Shown piece after piece: positions 1 to 5,768 of a stretch of 20,403 nt of DNA. Both the position numbers and the translations under genes were made by a program. The notes below the pieces were generated by a model. That model worked only from the letters and a program-made list of their open reading frames with translations. It was not told where the DNA came from and searched no databases. This stretch comes from an uncultured Actinomycetes bacterium (GTDB taxonomy: Bacteria; Actinomycetota; Acidimicrobiia; Acidimicrobiales; Ilumatobacteraceae): contig CAIOHI010000145.1 of assembly GCA_903858075.1 (NCBI GenBank), positions 1-20,403 of the forward strand. Reading direction: 5' to 3'. Numbering within the stretch: position 1 is the first letter of the stretch; every line of letters begins with the position of its first letter.

Positions 1-446
1 CGCACGAGTTAGCGGTGGCAAACATCGCCGATGTAGAGACCCTCGTTCGTTCCACGGGTTTCTATGGTTCAAAGGCGAAGAACCTCATTGGGATGGCTAA
101 TGGTCTCATCGATCGCTATGGCGGCGAAGTGCCTAAAGAACGTGAAGAGTTGGTGACGCTTCCTGGGGTTGGTCGTAAAACTGCCAATGTGGTGCGCAGC
201 GTGGTGTTCAACTTGCCGGGTCTTGCCGTTGACACGCATGTAGGGCGGCTCTCGCGCCGGCTTGGTCTCACCAAGCACGAAGACCCTGTGAAGGTGGAAC
301 TCGAGTTGAACGACTACTTGCCTCCTGAAGAGTGGGGCGGGTTTAGTTTGCGGCTCATCTTGCACGGGCGTCGCGTGTGCGACGCGCGCAAGCCAAAATG
401 CCGCGAATGCTTGCTTGCCGATATTTGCCCTTCGGTCAGTATCTAG
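1..446 (+). CDS. nth: Endonuclease III (DNA glycosylase/AP lyase), 5'-truncated by window
   Basis: Base-excision repair enzyme that removes oxidised pyrimidines and nicks the abasic site. The reading frame is open from base 3 (codons for HELAVAN), so the gene begins upstream; the GTG at 15 is internal, not a start. Counting residues from that GTG, the helix-hairpin-helix LPGVGRKTANVV carries the catalytic Lys at 55, and VDTH carries the catalytic Asp at 73. The C-terminus has the full iron-sulphur loop C-x6-C-x2-C-x5-C (Cys 122, 129, 132, 138). The stop at 444-446 lies 32 nt before the next gene. The 4Fe-4S loop and the HhH lysine separate it from MutY- and OGG-type enzymes. The missing part is about one third of the usual 210-250 residues. 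Confidence 0.95.
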   Translation, partial: HELAVANIADVETLVRSTGFYGSKAKNLIGMANGLIDRYGGEVPKEREELVTLPGVGRKTANVVRSVVFNLPGLAVDTHVGRLSRRLGLTKHEDPVKVELELNDYLPPEEWGGFSLRLILHGRRVCDARKPKCRECLLADICPSVSI

Positions 447-466
447 CGAACCTCTACGAGGTGTGC

Positions 467-472
467 CACAAT
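467..472 (+). promoter_or_regulatory. Possible -10 box of the 74-aa gene (weak)
   Basis: CACAAT ends 6 nt before the ATG at 479, the same spacing as the TANNNT boxes elsewhere in the window, but the first base is C rather than T. A better ribosome-binding alternative is not obvious: GAGGTG at 458-463 is about 15 nt from the start, which is too far. Confidence 0.35.
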
Positions 473-478
473 CGTCAG

Positions 479-703
479 ATGTCTTCCACTCCACGATCTG
501 AAACATTTATGGCATTACGCAACGAGCTTGCTGCCTTCGGAGAGTCGGTGGAGCGCGTGCGTTCACGAGCCATGGAGCTTGAAAGTCGCCCAGGAGTAAA
601 GCAGCAAGAAGACATTCACCGCGCCATCATTGAGATGCAACGGTCGCTCGATACGGCTCGCAAAGCCGTCGACCGCGCACTCAAGATTGTGAAGAACACC
701 TAA
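479..703 (+). CDS. Small helical protein of unknown function (74 aa)
   Basis: I do not recognise a family. The 74-residue product is charged and mostly helical, with heptad-like spacing of Leu/Ile/Ala/Val from about residue 10 to the end (LRNELAAFGESVERV, later MQRSLDTARKAVDRALKIV), suggesting a short coiled coil or two-helix hairpin. It has no Cys, no His-rich motif, no signal peptide and no membrane segment. The start is ATG 479; a longer frame from 377 would overlap nth and encode an unrelated Arg/Cys-rich extension, so I reject it. The gene sits between nth and hisC on the same strand, 41 nt ahead of hisC, which has its own promoter. Coding status rests on compact placement and amphipathic composition. 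Confidence 0.7.
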   Translation: MSSTPRSETFMALRNELAAFGESVERVRSRAMELESRPGVKQQEDIHRAIIEMQRSLDTARKAVDRALKIVKNT

Positions 704-732
704 ATACGCCTCATCTGCGGGCTCTGCTTCTG

Positions 733-738
733 TATCGT
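733..738 (+). promoter_or_regulatory. -10 box for leaderless hisC transcript
   Basis: TATCGT is followed by exactly 6 nt and then the hisC ATG at 745, matching the TANNNT-N6-RTG arrangement seen at other unit-leading genes here. No Shine-Dalgarno sequence precedes the ATG. No convincing -35 is visible. Confidence 0.6.
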
Positions 739-744
739 TGAGCA

Positions 745-1815
745 ATGGCTCGTTTTCCACTTCGTAGTGACCTGCAGGTAATGCAGGGGTACCACTCGGC
801 GCAAGTAGACGTGCCCATTCGCCTCAATACCAACGAGGCCCCTTTTTCTCCCCCAGCGCAGTGGCTCGATGAAGTTGCACAGGCCGTGCACAGCATTGAG
901 TGGAATAGGTATCCCGACAGGGCAGCAACTGAATTGCGTGAGGGAATTGCACGACTGCATGGGGTGAATGCCAACCAAGTGTTTGTTGCAAATGGTTCGA
1001 ACGAAGTTCTGCAATCCATATTGCTGGCGTATTCGGGTACCGGGCGAACTGTTGCAACTTTTGCACCCACGTACCAAATGCATGCTCAAATTGCCAAGGT
1101 TGTGGGTGCCAATGTGGTGGAAGGAAGTCGCAACGCCGACTTCACGTTGAATGCGCAAGAAATTGAGCGAGTGGTCGCAGAGTCGAACCCAGCGGTTTCA
1201 TTTCTGTGCTCGCCCAATAACCCCACCGGAATTGTTGAGCCGCGCGCAAACATAGAAACCCTCATCAAAGTTGCTCCTGGTGTGGTGGTCATTGACGAGG
1301 CCTATGCGCAGTTCTCGCCATGGTCTGCACTTGAACTCATTAACGAAGAATCGCCAGTAGTGGTCACACGAACCTTTTCAAAGACATGGTCAATGGCTGC
1401 TGCTCGTTTGGGTTACTTGGTTGGTCCGTCGTGGCTGGTGGCCGACCTTGAAGCAGTCGTGCTTCCGTATCACCTCGATGCTTTCAAGCAACGTGCAGGT
1501 GTGCTTGCGCTGAAATATGTGGGCGATATGGAGTCTCGTGTGCTCGACATCATTGCCGGCCGTAATGCAATTGAGTCGTGCTTTGCTGGTCTACAAGTAG
1601 ACACGTGGCCAAGTGGTGCAAACTTTGTGCTATTTCGCCCGCAGGCAACCACAGGCATTACTTGCAAAGCACTGTGGCAAGGTCTGCTCGACAAGGGCAT
1701 CTTGGTGCGTGACTGCAGTTCTTGGGAAGGTCTTGCCAACTGCTTGCGTGTCACTATTGGTACGTCGCAAGAAAACGAAGCGTTTATTTCTGCCATGAAG
1801 GAGATCATGAAGTGA
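745..1815 (+). CDS. hisC: Histidinol-phosphate aminotransferase
   Basis: Class I/II PLP-dependent aminotransferase converting imidazole-acetol phosphate plus glutamate to histidinol phosphate. The 356 residues match the usual HisC length (350-370). Visible motifs are LNTNEAPFSPP near residue 27, the PLP-contacting SPNNPTG, VVVIDEAYAQF, and TRTFSKTWSMAAARLGY, in which Lys213 should form the Schiff base. The ATG at 745 is chosen because a TATCGT box lies 6 nt upstream and the protein begins like other HisC enzymes. It is first in a five-gene operon and its TGA overlaps the hisB GTG by 4 nt. HisC-family enzymes can also accept aromatic substrates, but the his context supports the histidine role. 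Confidence 0.95.
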   Translation: MARFPLRSDLQVMQGYHSAQVDVPIRLNTNEAPFSPPAQWLDEVAQAVHSIEWNRYPDRAATELREGIARLHGVNANQVFVANGSNEVLQSILLAYSGTGRTVATFAPTYQMHAQIAKVVGANVVEGSRNADFTLNAQEIERVVAESNPAVSFLCSPNNPTGIVEPRANIETLIKVAPGVVVIDEAYAQFSPWSALELINEESPVVVTRTFSKTWSMAAARLGYLVGPSWLVADLEAVVLPYHLDAFKQRAGVLALKYVGDMESRVLDIIAGRNAIESCFAGLQVDTWPSGANFVLFRPQATTGITCKALWQGLLDKGILVRDCSSWEGLANCLRVTIGTSQENEAFISAMKEIMK

Positions 1816-2405
1816 GCCGTACAGCAAAAATTGAACGGGCAACCAAAGAAACCAGCATCGTGGTGGAACTCAACCTCGACGGGAAGGGCGTGGGCAATAT
1901 CTCCACCGGCATTCCGTTCTACGACCACATGCTCGATCAAATTGCCCGCCACGGTGGATTCGACCTCACCGTGAAAGCGGTGGGCGACCTACATATAGAT
2001 ACGCACCACACCGTGGAAGACGTTGCCATTGCCGTGGGCGAAGCTTTTCGTCAAGCTGCAGGCGACCGTGCAGGTGTTCGTCGTTTTTCCAGTGGCATGT
2101 ACCCACTCGATGAAGCATTGGTGGCTATTGCCCTCGACCTCTCGGGGCGTCCGTTCATTCACTGGGAAGTTCCGCTTCCTGAATCACTGCCACTTGGCGA
2201 ACCAGCATTCGACCCGCAGCTTGCTGAACACGCCATTTCTTCATTTGCCACATCGGCAAATATCACACTGCATGTAACTCTCATTCGTGGGCGCAACGTG
2301 CACCACATTATTGAAGCCGCATTCAAGGGTCTTGGTCGTTCACTGCGCGATGCAGTGCGTATTGAAGGCACAGGTGTGCCGAGCACCAAAGGCGTATTGG
2401 CATGA
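1812..2405 (+). CDS. hisB: Imidazoleglycerol-phosphate dehydratase (monofunctional)
   Basis: Dehydrates imidazoleglycerol phosphate to imidazole-acetol phosphate, a Mn-dependent step. The 197-residue product is the IGPD domain alone, without the N-terminal histidinol-phosphatase domain of the enterobacterial fusion. Metal-ligand motifs are FYDHMLDQIARHGGF (residues 36-50), DTHHTVED (63-70) and a late HHIIEAAFKGLGRSLR. The start is GTG 1812: it overlaps the hisC stop as GTGA and has a strong AAGGAG at 1798-1803, 8 nt upstream. A frame open from 1722 lies inside hisC and its first 30 residues are not IGPD-like. The TGA overlaps the hisH ATG by 4 nt, implying translational coupling at both ends. 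Confidence 0.96.
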   Translation: MSRTAKIERATKETSIVVELNLDGKGVGNISTGIPFYDHMLDQIARHGGFDLTVKAVGDLHIDTHHTVEDVAIAVGEAFRQAAGDRAGVRRFSSGMYPLDEALVAIALDLSGRPFIHWEVPLPESLPLGEPAFDPQLAEHAISSFATSANITLHVTLIRGRNVHHIIEAAFKGLGRSLRDAVRIEGTGVPSTKGVLA

Positions 2406-3019
2406 CTCGACCGCTCATTGCGGTTCTCGATTACGGCATTGGCAATTTAAGTTCCGCTCAAAAGGCATTAGTGCGTAGCGGCGCCGATGCTCGCCTCACT
2501 CGAGACCCAGGCTTGGCACGTGATGCTGCTGGGGTTGTCTTGCCTGGCGTTGGTGCCTTTGGTGCATGCATGGATGCATTGCGTGCAGCGCACCTAGAAG
2601 ACGTTGTCTACGAGTCGGTTGCTTCGCAGCGCCCATTTATGGGCATTTGTGTTGGCATGCAAATGCTGTTCACGTCAAGTGTGGAAAGCCCCGGCGTCGC
2701 AGGCCTCGATGTTATTCATGGAACTGTTGAACTCATTGAAGGAAACGTGAGACGTCCACAGATGCAGTGGAATGAACTGCATGTAGAAAACGAAGATCCA
2801 CTTTTTGCTGGCTTGCCAAAAACTCCATGGGTATATTTCGTGCACTCATATTCCGCCGTTCCTAAAGATTCGTTGGTTGTTGTTGCAACGTGTGAGTACG
2901 GGAAAAACCTCACCGCAGTGGTGCGCCAGGAAAATGTTGTGGCAACTCAATTCCACCCCGAGAAATCGGCCAAAGACGGATTGCAGCTTTTGCACAATTT
3001 TGTGAGTTCGTGCTCATGA
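2402..3019 (+). CDS. hisH: Imidazole glycerol phosphate synthase, glutaminase subunit
   Basis: Class I glutamine amidotransferase that hydrolyses glutamine and channels ammonia to HisF. The 205 residues fit the family. The nucleophile elbow is GICVGMQ with Cys83, and the rest of the triad is in TQFHPEKS (His185, Glu187). VLPGVGAFGACMDAL is the conserved oxyanion-side segment. The ATG overlaps the hisB TGA as ATGA, and the hisH TGA overlaps the hisA ATG the same way. The partner hisF lies two genes downstream, so the HisH-HisF complex can be made from one mRNA. The elbow has Val where many homologues have Leu, a conservative change. Confidence 0.96.
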   Translation: MTRPLIAVLDYGIGNLSSAQKALVRSGADARLTRDPGLARDAAGVVLPGVGAFGACMDALRAAHLEDVVYESVASQRPFMGICVGMQMLFTSSVESPGVAGLDVIHGTVELIEGNVRRPQMQWNELHVENEDPLFAGLPKTPWVYFVHSYSAVPKDSLVVVATCEYGKNLTAVVRQENVVATQFHPEKSAKDGLQLLHNFVSSCS

Positions 3020-3753
3020 GCAATTTCATCGTGTATCCGGCTATCGACCTGCGGGCAGGAAATGTTGTTCGCCTGCGCCAGGGCGACTATGCCGACGAAA
3101 CAATTTATGGTGACGACCCAGTCAGCGTGGCAACCGCGTTTGTAGATGCTGGTGCACAGTGGGTGCACATGGTCGACCTCGATGCGGCAAAGGGAGGCGA
3201 TGCCATTAATCGCCCAGTTATTGCCGCAGTAGCAAAAGCCTTGCAAGGTCGCGCATATGTTCAAGTGGGTGGCGGCGTGCGCAGCGTGGCCGATGCAGAA
3301 GCGCTCCAGGCGCTTGGAGTGCAGCGGGTAGTCATGGGTTCAGCAGCCGTGCGAACCCCACAGCTTGTAGAAGAGGTGACTCAAAGCATTGGTGTTGAAG
3401 TAGCGGTAGGCCTCGACCATCGCGGTGGGTTTCTTGCAACCGATGGCTGGACCTCAACGTCGAGCGTGGCATTAAGCGAAGCATTGCATTGGTACCCCAC
3501 GGCAACATGTGCAGTTGTTACCGATATTTCACGCGACGGAATGCTCTCTGGTTCAGATGTTGAGGGTTTGCGTGCTGCAGGCACCATTTCTCCGTTGCCA
3601 CTTATTGCAAGTGGGGGTATTGGAACGCTCGACGATATTTCTGCGTTGCTCAATATTGTTGGTGTGAGCGGAGTCATTACGGGCAAAGCAATTTATGAAA
3701 ATCGTTTCACTGTTCAAGAAGCTATTGCTGCGGTAAATGCGGGGAGGCAGTAA
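3016..3753 (+). CDS. hisA: Phosphoribosyl-formimino-AICAR phosphate isomerase (HisA)
   Basis: TIM-barrel isomerase converting ProFAR to PRFAR. The 245 residues carry the N-terminal half-barrel motif AIDLRAGNVVRLRQGD with Asp11, the phosphate-loop VQVGGGVRS near residue 82, and the second catalytic segment TDISRDGMLSGSD with Asp170. The start is ATG 3016, overlapping the hisH stop; a GTG at 3010 is in frame but less favoured. Many actinobacteria use a bifunctional PriA that also does the TrpF step. Here the loop after GLDHRGGFLATDGW lacks the arginine of the PriA RGW-T/R-type loop and reads more like classical HisA, so I favour a monofunctional enzyme. That last point is inference from remembered family motifs. 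Confidence 0.93.
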   Translation: MSNFIVYPAIDLRAGNVVRLRQGDYADETIYGDDPVSVATAFVDAGAQWVHMVDLDAAKGGDAINRPVIAAVAKALQGRAYVQVGGGVRSVADAEALQALGVQRVVMGSAAVRTPQLVEEVTQSIGVEVAVGLDHRGGFLATDGWTSTSSVALSEALHWYPTATCAVVTDISRDGMLSGSDVEGLRAAGTISPLPLIASGGIGTLDDISALLNIVGVSGVITGKAIYENRFTVQEAIAAVNAGRQ

Positions 3754-4517
3754 TGGAAGTAGCTCGTGTTATTCCGTGTCTCGATGTCACCAATGGTCGC
3801 GTGGTGAAGGGTGTGAACTTTGTTGACCTGCGTGATGCAGGCGACCCTGTTGAGCTTGCAGCGCGTTACGACCAACAAGGCGCCGACGAGTTGGTGTTTC
3901 TCGACATCACGGCTTCTTCCGATAATCGCAACACCATGATCGATGTCGTGGAGCGCACTGCAGCCGAAGTGTTTATTCCTTTCACGGTGGGTGGTGGAAT
4001 TCGTGCACTCGAAGACGCGCGAGGAATTTTGCGAGCCGGAGCCGACAAGGTAAGTGTGAATACGTCGGCAGTAGAACGGCCGCAACTCATTAATGAAATT
4101 GCTGCCGAGTTTGGTGTTCAATGTGTGGTGTGTGCGGTTGACGCAAAACGCACAGCCGATGGTTCTGGCTGGGAAGTGTTTCTGCATGGTGGTCGCACGC
4201 CAACAGGCAAAAATGCCTTGGAGTGGATTACTGAAGCAGTACAGCGCGGCGCAGGCGAAATTTTGCTTACTTCAATGGATCGTGATGGTACACGCGAAGG
4301 TTTCGACATTGAACTCACTCGTGCAGTGTGCGACTCGGTGGGAGTGCCAGTTATTGCAAGTGGTGGCGTTGGAACTTTGCAGCACCTTGTAGATGGTGTT
4401 GTGCAGGGTCATGCAAGTGGCGTGCTGGCAGCTTCAATTTTCCACTTTGGTGAACATACCATTGCCGAGGCAAAGGCATTGATGATTTCACAAGGTGTTG
4501 TTATTCGACCTGTGTAA
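3753..4517 (+). CDS. hisF: Imidazole glycerol phosphate synthase, cyclase subunit
   Basis: TIM-barrel cyclase that uses HisH-derived ammonia to turn PRFAR into imidazoleglycerol phosphate and AICAR. The 254 residues match the family. The catalytic aspartates are Asp11 in VIPCLDVTNGRVVKG and Asp130 in CAVDAKR. TVGGGIR and LLTSMDRDGT are the phosphate-binding and second half-barrel signatures. The ATG shares one base with the hisA stop (TAATG) and has GGGGAGG at 3741-3747, 5 nt upstream. It ends the first his unit; its stop is only 3 nt from the stop of the convergent gene, leaving no room for a conventional terminator between them. Confidence 0.96.
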   Translation: MEVARVIPCLDVTNGRVVKGVNFVDLRDAGDPVELAARYDQQGADELVFLDITASSDNRNTMIDVVERTAAEVFIPFTVGGGIRALEDARGILRAGADKVSVNTSAVERPQLINEIAAEFGVQCVVCAVDAKRTADGSGWEVFLHGGRTPTGKNALEWITEAVQRGAGEILLTSMDRDGTREGFDIELTRAVCDSVGVPVIASGGVGTLQHLVDGVVQGHASGVLAASIFHFGEHTIAEAKALMISQGVVIRPV

Positions 4518-4520
4518 GTG

Positions 4521-4982
4521 TTACTTGTCGAGATCAGGTGTGGTAGCGGCGCGATTTCCTTCGGTCCAAATGACATTGAGTGTGCGGTAGTGAATGCGCC
4601 AGCCTTGTGGAGTGCGAACGAGGTCATCAACGTACTCACCGGCAACTACATAGTGAGGGCCAGCCTTGGCGGCCTTGCGCACATGTTGCGCGAAAAGATA
4701 TGCACGGCTCTTCGCGGTGTCTCCACATAGCGAAATTTCCTGTGACCCGGTGATGTGTTGGCTCGCGTCGAGCGACCCGAGCGCCTGACGAATGCGCGCC
4801 CAAATGGCATCGATGCCTACACAATGAATTCCGCCAAGATCTGCGGTTGCATCGGGGGCAAAAACCTGATGAAAGAGCTCTTCGTCGTTTTTGTCGAGTG
4901 CCCAGCAATAGCGCGAAATGAGATTACGAATCTCCATTTGGTCAAGGGCGTCTTGCAGGCCGGGAGTATTTTCGTTGCTCAT
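4521..4982 (-). CDS. SnoaL/NTF2-like protein
   Basis: A 153-residue member of the NTF2-like cone-shaped fold, SnoaL-type. The opening pattern is typical: LQDALDQMEIRNLISRYCWALDKNDEELFHQVFAPDATADLGG, with Tyr25 and Asp30 lining the pocket and His76 in the SQHITGS segment. This resembles the scytalone-dehydratase/SnoaL pocket set, but the substrate cannot be read from sequence. The C-terminal strand DDLVRTPQGWRIHYRTLNVIW is also characteristic. The start is the ATG at 4982-4980, with TACCGT 6 nt upstream on the minus strand. It stands alone between two his units, convergent with hisF and divergent from the GroES-like gene. A hydrolase, isomerase or dehydratase role is equally possible. Confidence 0.85.
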   Translation of the reverse strand: MSNENTPGLQDALDQMEIRNLISRYCWALDKNDEELFHQVFAPDATADLGGIHCVGIDAIWARIRQALGSLDASQHITGSQEISLCGDTAKSRAYLFAQHVRKAAKAGPHYVVAGEYVDDLVRTPQGWRIHYRTLNVIWTEGNRAATTPDLDK

Positions 4983-4988
4983 GACGTA

Positions 4989-4994
4989 ACGGTA
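4989..4994 (-). promoter_or_regulatory. -10 box for the SnoaL-like gene
   Basis: On the minus strand TACCGT is followed by 6 nt and then the ATG at 4982. It fits the TANNNT-N6-RTG leaderless arrangement. An 8-bp palindrome ATCGCGAT (5000-5007) lies just upstream, in the region expected for polymerase or repressor contact. Confidence 0.55.
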
Positions 4995-5004
4995 GCGAGA
5001 TCGC

Positions 5005-5010
5005 GATAAT
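5005..5010 (+). promoter_or_regulatory. Second candidate -10 (GATAAT) for a leadered groES-like transcript
   Basis: GATAAT is one base from TATAAT. ATGACG at 4981-4986, 18 nt upstream, shares TGAC with a -35. A transcript from here would include the GGAGG at 5022-5026. It competes with, or acts beside, the TACGGT box at 5038. Confidence 0.3.
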
Positions 5011-5030
5011 GAGTTTCTATTGGAGGCCCC

Positions 5031-5093
5031 ATGCAGGTACGGTTCTCTTGTGGAAATTGGCGATCAGAAACTCCCTATCAAAATGCTGAATGA
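5031..5093 (+). other. Possible 20-codon leader ORF ahead of the GroES-like gene
   Basis: ATG 5031 follows GGAGG (5022-5026) at a good 4-nt spacing and opens a 20-residue frame ending at TGA 5091-5093. The in-frame-for-GroES ATG at 5083 lies within its last codons, so termination-reinitiation is possible. The peptide has one Trp, no His and no run of either, so classical attenuation is not indicated. It cannot be translated from a transcript starting at 5050. Confidence 0.25.
5038..5043 (+). promoter_or_regulatory. -10 box for leaderless groES-like transcript
   Basis: TACGGT, then 6 nt, then GTG 5050. It matches the window-wide TANNNT-N6-RTG pattern and is the reason for choosing GTG 5050 over TTG 5020 or ATG 5083. 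Confidence 0.5.
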
Positions 5094-5376
5094 CCGGCTT
5101 TTGGTCAAAATCCCCCAAGGTGAAAGCGAACGCCGCTCCACTGGGGGCATTGTTATCCCTGCCACTGCTCAAATCTCCAAGCGTCTCACCTGGGCAGAAG
5201 TGGTGGCTCTCGGGCAAAACGTACGCGCAGCCGAAGTAGGCGACCGGGTGCTTTTTAGCCCCGACGACCGCTATGAGGTGGAAGTCGGCGGCAACGATTA
5301 CATCATGTTGCGCGAGCGCGACCTTCATGCTGTTGCCGCTTCTCGCATTGAATCCAACACCGGATTGTATTTATAG
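5050..5376 (+). CDS. GroES-like (Cpn10) co-chaperonin, divergent
   Basis: Small co-chaperonin-type protein; canonical GroES caps the GroEL folding chamber. IKMLNDRLLVKI (residues 10-21) corresponds to the Cpn10 opening pattern but has Met where most GroES proteins have Pro. The mobile loop retains TGGIVIP (31-37), which carries the hydrophobic tripeptide that binds GroEL. VVALGQN, GDRVLFS and YIMLRERDLHAV fit the remaining beta strands. With GTG 5050 it has 108 residues; from ATG 5083 it would have 97, closer to standard GroES. No groEL is adjacent. It leads hisI-trpE-ygfZ with 8 nt to hisI, an unusual context. It may be a second, specialised GroES copy rather than the housekeeping one. Confidence 0.8.
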   Translation: MEIGDQKLPIKMLNDRLLVKIPQGESERRSTGGIVIPATAQISKRLTWAEVVALGQNVRAAEVGDRVLFSPDDRYEVEVGGNDYIMLRERDLHAVAASRIESNTGLYL

Positions 5377-5384
5377 GAATGAAC

Positions 5385-5768
5385 ATGTCACAGACTCCTG
5401 CCGTTACGCCCATCGCCATATTGGAACAGGAATTGGCACTCATTAAGTACAACGCCGATGGCTTAGTTCCTGTAGTCACCCAAGATGCGAAAAGCATGCA
5501 AGTGCTCATGATGGCGTGGATGAATGCTGAAACGCTGCGTATGACTCTCGCGGAAGGTCGCATGGTGTACTACAGCCGTAGCCGTCAAGAAGTGTGGCGC
5601 AAAGGTGACACCAGCGGCGATCGTCAGTTTGTGCGTGAGGGTTTCTACGACTGCGATAACGACACTTTGTTGTTTCTTGTAGAACAAGAAGGCAATGGTG
5701 CATGCCATACGGGTGCTGTCAGCTGTTTCTATCGCAAATTTGGCGAAGGCTTACATGACACTCATTAA
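5385..5768 (+). CDS. hisI: Phosphoribosyl-AMP cyclohydrolase
   Basis: Opens the purine ring of phosphoribosyl-AMP in step three of histidine synthesis. The 127-residue product is the cyclohydrolase domain alone, without the HisE pyrophosphatase domain found in many fusions. Motifs are YYSRSRQEVWRKGDTSG (62-78), the Mg-binding DCDND (89-93), and zinc cysteines 90, 107 (in ACHTG) and 114, spaced as in the family. I choose ATG 5385 because AGGA at 5375-5378 lies 6 nt upstream; ATG 5379 would directly abut the same AGGA. It is separated from the main his operon by the SnoaL-like and GroES-like genes and overlaps trpE by 14 nt. Confidence 0.95.
   Translation: MSQTPAVTPIAILEQELALIKYNADGLVPVVTQDAKSMQVLMMAWMNAETLRMTLAEGRMVYYSRSRQEVWRKGDTSGDRQFVREGFYDCDNDTLLFLVEQEGNGACHTGAVSCFYRKFGEGLHDTH

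Noticed and set aside
3301..3322. Hairpin-like sequence in hisA (CTCCA...TGGAG)
   Set aside because: Short, inside a conserved coding region and with no T-run; probably chance.
5000..5007. 8-bp palindrome ATCGCGAT between the SnoaL-like and GroES-like genes
   Set aside because: Well placed for regulation but short, and of a kind expected by chance; noted with the promoter, not claimed as an operator.
5695..5754. Upstream extension of trpE
   Set aside because: It lies in hisI; TrpE similarity begins at the ATG at 5755.
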